Shown here: positions 53,913 through 62,700 of the stretch, piece after piece
How the letters are laid out: each line of letters starts with the position of its first letter
How positions within the stretch are numbered: position 1 is the first letter of the stretch
Assembly: GCF_023146395.1 (NCBI RefSeq)
Contig: NZ_JAGLCD010000017.1
Location: forward strand, 81,134-145,133
DNA: 64,000 bases
Source of the DNA: Aeromicrobium sp.
Lineage (GTDB): Bacteria; Actinomycetota; Actinomycetes; Propionibacteriales; Nocardioidaceae
Direction of reading: 5' to 3'
Translations under genes and position numbers: made by a program
The notes under the pieces: generated by a model
The model's database searches: none
Seen by the model: the letters and a program-made list of their open reading frames with translations, nothing else
Told to the model about the DNA's origin: nothing

Positions 53913-54824
53913 TCAACTTCCAGACGTGAGCTGCAGGCCGACCACGCCGGGATAGAACGCGAAGACCACAGTCACGGGCAGGATCGCGAACACGACGGGG
54001 ACCATCATGAGGACCTCGCGACGCCCGCCGGACTCGATCAGGGAGCGCCGGGCGGACTCACGAGCGTCGGCGGCCTGGGCGTGCAGGACGTCGACGAGGG
54101 GCGTGCCGCGCTCGACGGCGCCGGCCAGGGCCTCGGCGAAGCGCGAGATGCTGCCCACGCCCGTGCGGGACGCCAGCGCGTCGAACGCCTCGGCGACCGT
54201 GCCGCCCGCATGGACGTCGGCCATGACCCGGCGCAGCTCGTCGGCGAGCTCGCCGTGGGCCAGCGCCGAGACCCGCTGCACCGCGACGGTGGGGCTCTCG
54301 CCGGCGGCGACCGCCAGTGCCAGCAGGTCGGCGACCGTCGGGAACTCCTGCTCCATCGCGCGTTCGCGATCCTCGACCCGGCGCGAGAGGTCGTGGTCGC
54401 ACCACCACGCGGCGGCCAGCGCGCCGACCCAGCAGAAGACGAGCAGGGCCAACGGTTGCGTCGGTCGACGCGCCGCCGCCGCCAGGCTGATCGCGATGCA
54501 GACCCCCGTGGCCGCTCCGACCCAGCGAAGCTGCCGCAGCCGGAAGTCCTCCACCTGCAGCGGCGACCCGAGGCGGTCCAGGCGCCGACGGACGTCGGCG
54601 TCACCCCCGATCGCGTTGGCGACGGCCCGGCCGGCCGCTCTGATCCGGTCGGAGATCGGCACCGCCGCCGCGTCGTCGGCGGGCAGAGCCGATACGGCGC
54701 CGACGTACGGCGCGACGCGGTCCAGGAGCCTGGGCCTGCGGGTGCCGGCCCATCCCGCGACGACGAGCACGAGGCCGAGCGCAAGGGCCCCGGCCACGGC
54801 TCCGCCGGCCGCCGGGGTGATCAT
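53913..54824 (-). CDS. tadC: TadC-like type II secretion F-domain protein
   Basis: The 303-residue product has membrane helices at both ends and a central T2SSF domain with EFPTVADLLALAVAAGESPT, VSALAHGELADELRRVMADV and LAGAVERGTPLVDVLHAQA. With TadB it forms the inner-membrane platform of the pilus motor. The ATG at 54824 overlaps the TadB stop by 4 bases. The domain position and length match TadC. Confidence 0.93.
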   Translation of the reverse strand: MITPAAGGAVAGALALGLVLVVAGWAGTRRPRLLDRVAPYVGAVSALPADDAAAVPISDRIRAAGRAVANAIGGDADVRRRLDRLGSPLQVEDFRLRQLRWVGAATGVCIAISLAAAARRPTQPLALLVFCWVGALAAAWWCDHDLSRRVEDRERAMEQEFPTVADLLALAVAAGESPTVAVQRVSALAHGELADELRRVMADVHAGGTVAEAFDALASRTGVGSISRFAEALAGAVERGTPLVDVLHAQAADARESARRSLIESGGRREVLMMVPVVFAILPVTVVFAFYPGVVGLQLTSGS

Positions 54825-55642
54825 GCGAACACCCGCCGCTCGCTCGGGAGGCGCCCGATCCGCATCATCAGGCGGTAGGCCACGACACAGACCGCGGCGC
54901 CACCGACGACGATCAGGCCACCTGTGGGCGTCGAGTAGCGGTCGACGACGTCGGGGCGTCCGGCCATGCTCAGCAGCACGAGCCACGGGGCGGCGACGGC
55001 GAGCCGTGCGCCGTTGACCGTCCACGACTGGCGCGACTCGAGCTCGCCGCGGGTGCGCAGGTCGTCACGCAGGAAGCCGGACAGCGATCGCAGGACCCGG
55101 CCGAGATCGCGACCGCCGACGTGACGCGTCAGACGGAGCGCCTCGACGACACGGTCGCCCGTGGGGTCGGCCAGGCGCACCTTCAGCCGGTCGAGCGCGT
55201 CGTCGAACCGGCCCGACGAGGCGTGGTCGCGCCCGAACTGGGCGAAGTACGGGCGCAGCTGCTCCGGCCCTCGGCGGCCCAGGGCCGCCACCGCCTCGGG
55301 CAGGGACATCCCGGACCGGACGCCGGCGGCGAGGTGGTCGATGGCATCGGGCCAGGCCGACCGGCGCTCACGCAGGACGCGCTCACGGCGACCGCGCCGC
55401 ACCGCGCCGGGGGCGACCGAGGCGAGCAGGCCCACGCCGAGAGCGATCGTGGGCGACCCGGTCAGGCCTGCCGTCACGACCCAGGCGCCAGCGGCGCAAC
55501 CCGCGACGATCCCGACACGCCGCCAGGGCAGCCGGATCTGCCGGCCGGCGGCACGCCGGAGTCGCGTCGGGTTCGGCGTCGACCACCACGACGCGATGAG
55601 CGTGAGGCCGAGCCCGACGGCCAGACCGATCAGTACCCCCAC
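54821..55642 (-). CDS. tadB: TadB-like type II secretion F-domain protein
   Basis: The 273-residue product has N-terminal helices, then a T2SSF domain with AWPDAIDHLAAGVRSGMSLP, EAVAALGRRGPEQLRPYFAQ and LRLTRHVGGRDLGRVLRSLS, and C-terminal helices. It is the partner of TadC in the pilus platform. It overlaps the ATPase gene by 13 bases and TadC by 4. Confidence 0.93.
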   Translation of the reverse strand: MGVLIGLAVGLGLTLIASWWSTPNPTRLRRAAGRQIRLPWRRVGIVAGCAAGAWVVTAGLTGSPTIALGVGLLASVAPGAVRRGRRERVLRERRSAWPDAIDHLAAGVRSGMSLPEAVAALGRRGPEQLRPYFAQFGRDHASSGRFDDALDRLKVRLADPTGDRVVEALRLTRHVGGRDLGRVLRSLSGFLRDDLRTRGELESRQSWTVNGARLAVAAPWLVLLSMAGRPDVVDRYSTPTGGLIVVGGAAVCVVAYRLMMRIGRLPSERRVFA

Positions 55643-56865
55643 GACCCACCTCCGAGCAGCGCGTCGAGATCGAGGCCGGCGCGGGTGAACGCGTCGCGCC
55701 TGGCCGGGCGACCCACGGCGCGCACGAGCTCGCCACCGCGACGCTCGAAGACCGGTTCGCTCTCGACGCTCCCGGACTCGACACGCCCGGTGACGGCCAC
55801 CACCTCCTGCACCGCCCGTCGCCCGGACGCGTCCATCGCGGTGTGGACCACGAGGTCAACGGTGCTCGCCACGGTCGGCACGACGAATCCGGCGCCGATG
55901 TTCTCGCCGGCGAGCAGCGGCAGGGTGCTGAGCTTCGCGAGCGCCTGGCGTGCGGAGTTGGCGTGGATCGACGCCAGGCCCGGCAGTCCGGAGTTCAGGG
56001 CCAGCAGCAGGTCGAGGCACTCCGCGGCCCGCACCTCGCCGATGATCAGGCGGCTGGGTCGCATGCGCAGCGACTCCTTCACGAGCGCGCGCAGGTCGAT
56101 CTCGCCGTTGCCCTCCAACCCCGGCGGACGGCACTGCAGCTGCACCCAGTCGGGGTGCGTGATCTGCAGCTCGTAGACCTCCTCGGCCGAGACGATCCGC
56201 TCGTGCCCCGGGATCGCGCCGGCCAGGCAGTTCAACAGCGTCGTCTTGCCGGCCTGGGTGGCGCCGGAGACGACGATGTTGAGCCCGGCCACGACGCTGC
56301 CGCGCAGGAACTGGGCCGTCGCGGTGTCGAGCGTGCCCAGCTCGACCAGTGCCTCCAGGTCGTGTGCCCGGGCGACGAACTTGCGGATGTTGACCGCCGT
56401 GAACCCCTTCGCGATCCCGTCCAGCACCACGTGCAACCGGTGCCCACCCGGCAGGTTGGCATCGACGAACGGCTGACTCACGTCGAGACGCCGACCCGTG
56501 GTCGACAGCATCCGCTCGACCAGCTCACGCACCCCGTCGGAGGTCAGGATGATGCTCGTCAGCTCGTGCCGACCACCGCGCGCCACGAACACCCGATCCG
56601 GCGCGTTGATCCAGATCTCCTCCACCGTCGGGTCGTCGACCAACGGCTGCAGCACCCCCAGCCCGGCGACATCGGCCACCAACCGCGCGACCTCGACATC
56701 GGGCTCGTCGATCGTGCCCACCGCACCGGTCAGGCTCGTCCGCTCATGATCGGCCACCACGTCCTGCGCCGCCTGGCGCACCGCAGCCGGATCAGCACGC
56801 GGATCGATCCGGCGCTCACGCACCAGCTCACGCACACGCGTCGTCAAAGTCGTCGCAGGATCCAC
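55630..56865 (-). CDS. tadA: TadA/CpaF pilus assembly ATPase
   Basis: The 411-residue product has the CpaF motifs: VDDPTVEEIWINAPDRVFVA, Walker A GATQAGKTTLLNCLAG, the Asp box and the Walker B-like LRMRPSRLIIGEVRAAECLD, and the His box GLASIHANSARQAL. It is the motor for Flp pilus assembly. The GTG at 56865 is preferred because GGAGGG lies about eight bases upstream. It begins the operon tadA-tadB-tadC-flp-tadE-type genes. The TadZ/CpaE localisation protein and a prepilin peptidase are not found next to it. Confidence 0.95.
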   Translation of the reverse strand: MDPATTLTTRVRELVRERRIDPRADPAAVRQAAQDVVADHERTSLTGAVGTIDEPDVEVARLVADVAGLGVLQPLVDDPTVEEIWINAPDRVFVARGGRHELTSIILTSDGVRELVERMLSTTGRRLDVSQPFVDANLPGGHRLHVVLDGIAKGFTAVNIRKFVARAHDLEALVELGTLDTATAQFLRGSVVAGLNIVVSGATQAGKTTLLNCLAGAIPGHERIVSAEEVYELQITHPDWVQLQCRPPGLEGNGEIDLRALVKESLRMRPSRLIIGEVRAAECLDLLLALNSGLPGLASIHANSARQALAKLSTLPLLAGENIGAGFVVPTVASTVDLVVHTAMDASGRRAVQEVVAVTGRVESGSVESEPVFERRGGELVRAVGRPARRDAFTRAGLDLDALLGGGSWGY

Positions 56866-57194
56866 CCCTAGATCCCTCCGCTCGGGAAGTCGTGCCGACG
56901 AGACTGGCCCGACCCCGCAGAACTCTGCAACCACCCGAGCCGAAGGCTGTGGACGGCGGGGGCGCTGCGGGAGTGCCTCGACCGGCGTGGGTGAGGGAGA
57001 CGGGAACCGGCCAGGGTCTCGATACGGGCTCGGCCGCGGGCGGCCTCCCCCACTCGACCAGCGGAGGTGGCCGGGTCTCGATACGGGCTCGGCCGCGGGC
57101 GGCCTCCCCCACTCGACCAGCAGGGGGTGGCGGGGTCTCGATACGGGCTCGGCCGCGGGCGGCCTCCCCCACTCGACCAGCAGGGGTGGCGGGG
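56866..57194. other. Intergenic region between tadA and glsA, mostly filled by a repeat array
   Basis: This 329-bp stretch holds the ribosome binding site and upstream region of tadA (up to about 56,950) and then three copies of a 49-bp direct repeat. It has no gene I can support. A long glycine-rich reading frame crosses it because the repeats read through, but it is not coding. Confidence 0.75.
57014..57181. repeat. Three tandem copies of a 49-bp intergenic repeat
   Basis: Copies at 57014-57062, 57073-57121 and 57133-57181 each start GGGTCTCGATACGGGCTCGG and end CACTCGACCAGC; they differ little. Spacers are 10-11 bp. The same ends (GGTCTCGATACGGG...ACTCGACCA) occur again near 63,769-64,000, once inverted. 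Similar elements are scattered between genes in Nocardioidaceae and their relatives. The array lies after the 3' end of glsA. Confidence 0.85.
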
Positions 57195-58484
57195 TCAGGC
57201 GTCGAGGGCGGCGTCGAGGGTGTCGAAGACCTGGGGGGTGTACTCCTCCGCCGGGGTGTCGTCGCCGGGCTCGCTGACGTCGACGTCGGGGTCGGGCAGG
57301 AGGCCGTCGGGGTCGACGAGGCGCACGTCGTGACCGTCGATGCGCAGGCGCCGGATTCCCTCCAGCAGCATGCGGCGGGCCACGTCGTGCACCCGGTGCA
57401 CGCGGTGCAGGTCGATGACCACCAGGCCGTCACCCTCCGGCTCGGCCTCCAGTCCGCGCAGGACGCGCTCGGCCTCGATGAAGCGCAGGTCGCCCGCCAC
57501 CTCGTGCACCGAGGGGGCGTCGTCGTCCTGGGCCTTGGGCACCCGCACGACCGACCGGGCCGACTCCGGCGCCTCCATGAGGTGCAGGCCCATGTCGGCC
57601 GAGAGCTTCTCGAACGCCCGCACGCCCCGGCTGCTGTTGCCGTGCTCGTCCAGGCGCGGCGAGAACACCGCGATGCCGACCTGACCGGGCAGCACGCCGA
57701 TGAGTCCACCGGCCACCCCGCTCTTGGCCGGGATGCCCACCGTCGTGAGCCAGTCGCCCGCCGCGTCGTACATGCCGCACGTGGCCATGACGCTCAGCAC
57801 CTGACGGGTCACCGCCGGCTCGAGCACCCGGCTGCCGTCGGCGGCCACACCGTTCGCGGCCAGCACCGAGGCCATCCGCGCGAGGTCCTCCACCGTGACC
57901 GAGACCGAGCACTGACGGATGTAGCCGCGCACGACGTCGGCCGGGTCGTCCTCGAGGGTGCCGACCGTCTTGAGCATGTACGCGATCGCCATGTTGCGGT
58001 CCGACGTCGCCAGCTCGGACTCGAAGACCTGCTCGTCGACCGACAGGTCGCGTCCGGCCAGGCGCGAGTACAGCTCGACGATGCGCGCCGACCGCGTGTC
58101 GGCGTCGCCGCCGGCCACCAGACCGTGGGCCGCGATCGCGCCGGCGTTGATCATGGGATTGCGCGGCCGACCCGTCGATGGCTCGAGCGAGATCTCGTTG
58201 AACGCATCGCCCGACGGCTCGACGTCGATCCGCTCGAGCACCCCCGCCAGGCCCTGGTCGATGATCGCCTGCGCGTAGGTGAAGGGCTTCGAGATCGACT
58301 GGATCGTGAACTCCACGTCGGTGTCACCGGCGCTGTAGACCTGACCGTCGAGGGTCGAGATCGCGATCGCGTACCGGTCGGGGTCGGCACCGGCCAGCTC
58401 GGGAATGTAGTCGGCCACCGCACCGTCGTCCTCGCCGCAGGTCTCGAGGAGCTCGGTCAGGTAGTCACTGATCGGGGCCTTCAT
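57195..58484 (-). CDS. glsA: Glutaminase with C-terminal STAS domain
   Basis: The 429-residue product has a glutaminase domain (about 1-305) with the Ser-x-x-Lys pair in TIQSISKPFTYA, GRPRNPMINAGAIA, the Tyr in MYDAAGDWL and IPAKSGVAGGLIGV, then a STAS-like domain (about 310-415) with FIEAERVLRGLEAEPEGDGL and IDLHRVHRVHDVARRM, ending in an acidic tail. It converts glutamine to glutamate and ammonia; the STAS part may regulate it or bind a partner. The ATG at 58484 lies six bases after CAGCAT. It is divergent from the winged-helix gene. Confidence 0.95.
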   Translation of the reverse strand: MKAPISDYLTELLETCGEDDGAVADYIPELAGADPDRYAIAISTLDGQVYSAGDTDVEFTIQSISKPFTYAQAIIDQGLAGVLERIDVEPSGDAFNEISLEPSTGRPRNPMINAGAIAAHGLVAGGDADTRSARIVELYSRLAGRDLSVDEQVFESELATSDRNMAIAYMLKTVGTLEDDPADVVRGYIRQCSVSVTVEDLARMASVLAANGVAADGSRVLEPAVTRQVLSVMATCGMYDAAGDWLTTVGIPAKSGVAGGLIGVLPGQVGIAVFSPRLDEHGNSSRGVRAFEKLSADMGLHLMEAPESARSVVRVPKAQDDDAPSVHEVAGDLRFIEAERVLRGLEAEPEGDGLVVIDLHRVHRVHDVARRMLLEGIRRLRIDGHDVRLVDPDGLLPDPDVDVSEPGDDTPAEEYTPQVFDTLDAALDA

Positions 58485-58539
58485 GCCCTGATGCTGTCAT
58501 GAACCGATTCCGTCCCCCCGGCGCGGGACACTGAGCCCC

Positions 58540-59556
58540 ATGAGGTCCGATCTCGCCGCATGGCGCCTGGGTCCGCAGTTGCTCGCGGGCAACCCGGCGA
58601 CGTCGCCGGAGGCCGTCGTGCGGCACTTCGGTGCCGTGCAGGCCCAGGAGCACTTGTGGGCACCGTGGGCGGTCGGCCGGCGTTGCGGTGCCACGTTCAC
58701 CGTGGTGCTCGACGGGCTCTGGCCGGCCGGCGTCATCCGCACGCACGTCCTGCGCACCACGTGGCACTACGTGCACGCCGACGACCTCCCCGCCGCCATC
58801 GCGGCCACCGCCGACCGGGTCATGGGCCAGCTCGTGGGGCACGCGCGACGCGCCGACCTCGCTGAGCCACAGCTCGTCGCCACGAGCGAGGTCGTCACGC
58901 AGATCGTCCGGGAGACCCCGGGCTGCACGCGCGACCACATCGCCGAGCAGCTGCGGGAGGCCGGCGTCGAGCAGTCGTCGAACCGCCTGGGGTACGTCGT
59001 CATGGCCGCCGAGCTGCGCGGTGAGATCGGCGGCGAACGACGCCCGGGCCAGCACGAGTACCACCCGCTCGACCTGGCTCCCCCGCCCTCGACCGACGAC
59101 GCCCTCGCCTGGCTCGCTCGCACGTATGCGCGCGGCCACGGCCCGGTCACGGCCCACGACCTCGCCTGGTGGTCGAGCCTCACGGTCCGCCAGGCACGCA
59201 CCGCGATCGAGCTGGCTGGACTCGAGCCCGTCACCGTGGCCGGGCAGGAGCTCTGGTCGCTCGGGGAGCCCACCGAGGTCGAGGTGCCCCCGGTGCTGCT
59301 GCTGGCCAACTTCGACGAGGTCATCTCGCACGTCCGCGACGCAGCGGTCCGGGCCGATGTCGGCGAGATCTACGACGAGGCGATGTTCGCCCCCGGGCTG
59401 CTGTTCGTCGACGGTCGTCTGGCCGGTCACTGGCGTCGCACTGTCGCGGGTGGCCAGGTCGAGGTCGAGACCACCACTCGGCACCCGCTGAGCGCCGCGC
59501 AGCAGCGTCATCTGGACGCCGAGATCGACCGCTTCCGCGCGTTCCTGACGGACTGA
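58540..59556 (+). CDS. Winged-helix DNA-binding protein (AlkZ-like family)
   Basis: The 338-residue product fits the YcaQ/AlkZ-like winged-helix family (PF06224 type): QLLAGNPATSPEAVVRHFGAVQAQEHLWAPWAVG near the start (given here in parts: VVRHFGAVQAQEHLWAPWAV), IRTHVLRTTWHYVHADDL, and VPPVLLLANFDEVISHVRDA. Some relatives unhook DNA crosslinks or excise alkylated bases; the QXQ-type catalytic motif was seen only as QAQE, so function is uncertain. The ATG at 58540 lies seven bases after GACACT. It is divergent from glsA. Confidence 0.82.
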   Translation: MRSDLAAWRLGPQLLAGNPATSPEAVVRHFGAVQAQEHLWAPWAVGRRCGATFTVVLDGLWPAGVIRTHVLRTTWHYVHADDLPAAIAATADRVMGQLVGHARRADLAEPQLVATSEVVTQIVRETPGCTRDHIAEQLREAGVEQSSNRLGYVVMAAELRGEIGGERRPGQHEYHPLDLAPPPSTDDALAWLARTYARGHGPVTAHDLAWWSSLTVRQARTAIELAGLEPVTVAGQELWSLGEPTEVEVPPVLLLANFDEVISHVRDAAVRADVGEIYDEAMFAPGLLFVDGRLAGHWRRTVAGGQVEVETTTRHPLSAAQQRHLDAEIDRFRAFLTD

Positions 59557-59597
59557 TCCAGGCTCCGTAGCCCAGCTCGCCCGCCCGTGCGACCCGA

Positions 59598-59613
59598 CCT
59601 ACCGATGGGTAGG
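59598..59613. other. Hairpin CCTACC-GATG-GGTAGG upstream of kgd
   Basis: A perfect 6-bp inverted repeat with a 4-base loop lies 42 bp after the winged-helix gene stop. It may be a weak terminator or an operator for kgd; it has no U-tract. Confidence 0.3.
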
Positions 59614-59691
59614 CGACGACGGCTCGAGCGGGTCCGCGTGAGTGTCGTCACGACACCGCGAGCCCGGGAGTCCACCTGATGTCCGGCGCGT

Positions 59692-59697
59692 TAAGGT
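59692..59697 (+). promoter_or_regulatory. Possible -10 element of kgd
   Basis: TAAGGT lies 55 bases before the kgd GTG at 59752. The leader of about 48 bases contains GAGG 12 bases before the start. A -35 element is not clear. Confidence 0.35.
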
Positions 59698-59751
59698 GAG
59701 GGCACATCCTCCCTGTTTTCACCGCGCTTATCGGAAGAGGCGATCCGGGCC

Positions 59752-62700
59752 GTGGCCGAGTCCTCCACCACTGACAACACCAACTCTCCCCAGCCGGACT
59801 TCGGCACCAATCAGTGGCTCGTGGAGGAGATGTTCGAGCGGTATCAGTCCGACCCGTCGTCGGTCGACGGCGAGTGGGCCGACTTCTTCGCCAAGGGAGG
59901 CACGCCGGACGGCGGCCCCGCGGACGCCAGCAACGGCACCGGCGCCACCAACGGCGCGAGCCCGGCGAAGGCCGCCAAGGCCACCGCCAGCGCGAACGAT
60001 GCGAAGGCCGCCACCGCGCCGAAGGCCGAGCCCACGACCGCGGCCCCCACGAGCACCTCGCCCTCGGCGTCGAACGGCACGGTCCCTGACGGATCCAGCA
60101 AGTCGCCGGTCGCGAAGGCCTCGCCCACCGTCGTGAAGTCCACCGCGGCCGCCACGTCCGTGGCCGCGGCCACGCCGCCGCCCACCGATCCGGGCGAGGT
60201 CGAGAAGGTCGTGCTGCGCGGCGCCGCCGCCCGCACCGCCCAGAACATGGACGCGAGCCTCGCGGTGCCCACCGCCACCTCGGTCCGCTCCGTGCCGGTC
60301 AAGCTGCTGTTCGACAACCGCACGGTCATGAACAACCACCTCGCCCGCGCCCGCGGCGGCAAGGTCTCGTTCACCCACATCATCGGCTATGCGGTCGTCC
60401 GCGCCGTCGCCTCGCTCCCGGAGATGAACACCGGCTACGAGACCAACGACAAGGGCAAGCCGGTCCAGCTCAAGCCCGAGCACGTCAACTTCGGCCTCGC
60501 GATCGACCTGCAGAAGCCCGACGGCAGCCGTCAGCTGCTCGTGCCGAGCATCAAGGCCGCCGAGACCATGAACTTCGCGCAGTTCTGGCAGGCCTACGAG
60601 GTCATGGTCAAGAAGGCGCGTGACGGCAAGCTCGAGGTCTCCGACTTCCAGGGCACCACGGTCTCGCTCACCAACCCCGGCGGCATCGGCACCAACCACT
60701 CGGTGCCGCGCCTCATGGCCGGCCAGGGCGTCATCGTCGGCGTCGGCTCGATGGAGTACCCGCCGGAGTTCCAGGGCGCCTCGGAGCACACGCTCGCGCA
60801 GATGGCGATCAGCAAGATGATGACGCTGACCTCCACCTACGACCACCGCGTCATCCAGGGCGCGCAGTCCGGCGAGTTCCTCAAGCGCGTGCACCAGCTG
60901 CTGATCGGCGGCGACGGGTTCTACGACGAGATCTTCCAGGCCCTGCGCATCCCCTACGAGCCCATCCGCTGGGCCCAGGACATCGCCGTCAGCCACGACG
61001 ACGACATCGACCGCCAGGCCCGCGTCCTGGAGCTCATCCACGCCTTCCGCGTCCGCGGTCACCTGATGGCCGACACGAACCCGCTGGAGTACAAGCAGCG
61101 CAGCCACCCCGACCTCGACACCGCCTCGCACGGCCTGACCTTGTGGGACCTCGACCGCGAGTTCCCCACGGGCCCGTCGTTCGGTGGCGAGCGCCGCTAC
61201 ATGAAGCTGCGCGAGATCCTCGGCATCCTGCGCGACTCCTACTCACGCACCGTGGGCACCGAGTACATGTACATCGAGGACCCGGCTGAGCGCCGCTGGT
61301 TCCAGGAGCGGCTCGAGCGCGGCTACACCAAGCCGCCGCGCGAGGAGCAGCTCCGCATCCTGGCCAAGCTCAACGAGGCCGAGGCCTTCGAGACGTTCCT
61401 GCAGACCAAGTTCGTCGGGCAGAAGCGCTTCAGCCTCGAGGGCGGCGAGACCACGATCCCGCTGCTCGACGAGATCTGTGAGGAGGCTGCCGGCGACGGC
61501 CTCGAGGAGGTCTGCATCGGCATGGCCCACCGCGGCCGCCTCAACGTTCTGGTCAACATCGCCGGCAAGAGCCCCGGCGCGGTCTTCCGCGAGTTCGAGG
61601 GCAACATCGACCCGCGCACCGTGCAGGGCTCGGGCGACGTCAAGTACCACCTGGGGGTCGAGGGCGAGTTCACCTCCGAGCACGGCGACACGATCAAGGT
61701 CTCGGTCGCGGCCAACCCGTCGCACCTCGAGGTCGTCGACCCGGTGCTCGAGGGCGTCACCCGCGCCAAGCAGGACGTCCTGAACCGGGGCGAGGAGTTC
61801 CCGGTGCTGCCGGTGCTCGTGCACGGCGACGCGGCCTTCGCCGGTCAGGGCGTCGTGGCCGAGACGCTCAACCTGTCGCAGCTGCGTGGCTACCGCACGG
61901 GCGGCACGATCCACGTCATCGTCAACAACCAGGTCGGCTTCACCACCAGCCCGTCCTCGTCGCGCTCCTCGACGTACTGCACCGACGTCGCCCGGATGAT
62001 CCAGGCGCCGGTCTTCCACGTCAACGGCGACGACCCCGAGGCCTGCATCCGGGTCGCGGCGCTCGCCTACGAGTACCGCAAGACGTTCCACAAGGACGTC
62101 GTGATCGACCTGATCTGCTACCGCCGGCGCGGGCACAACGAGGGCGACGACCCCTCATTCACCCAGCCGCTGATGTACGACACGATCGAGAAGAAGAAGT
62201 CGGTGCGCAAGCTGTACACCGAGGCCCTCGTCGGTCGTGGTGACATCACCCTGGAGGAGGCCGAGGCGGCCCTGGCCGACTACCAGGCCCGCCTGGAGCG
62301 CAACTTCAAGGACGTCAAGGAGGCCGAGCACTCCGACGCCGACTACACGCGCACCCCGGACTACCCGGAGAAGCCCGAGCTGCCCGGGGCCCTGCAGACG
62401 GCCATCACGCCGGAGGTCCTGAAGGCCGTCGCCGACGCGTACACCAACGTGCCGGAGGGCTTCACGGTCCACCCGAAGGTGCTCCCCCAGCTGCAGCGCC
62501 GCGCCGCGTCGATCACGGCCGGCCCGATCGACTGGGGCACGGGCGAGATCCTCGCGATGGGCTCGCTGCTGCTCGACGGCCGTCCGGTCCGCATGGCCGG
62601 CCAGGACTCGCGTCGCGGCACGTTCTCCTCGCGCTTCGCCACGATCATCGATCGCCAGAACGCCGACGAGTGGACCCCGCTGTCCAATATCGCCGAGGAC

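Noticed and set aside
57014..57181. Short direct repeats with regular spacing that could suggest a CRISPR array
   Set aside because: The gaps are only 10-11 bp and alike, units are 49 bp, and no cas gene is in the window.
56892..58502. Plus-strand frame with repeated short peptides over the repeat array and glsA
   Set aside because: The repeated peptides are only the translated DNA repeats, and the remainder is antisense to the glutaminase gene.
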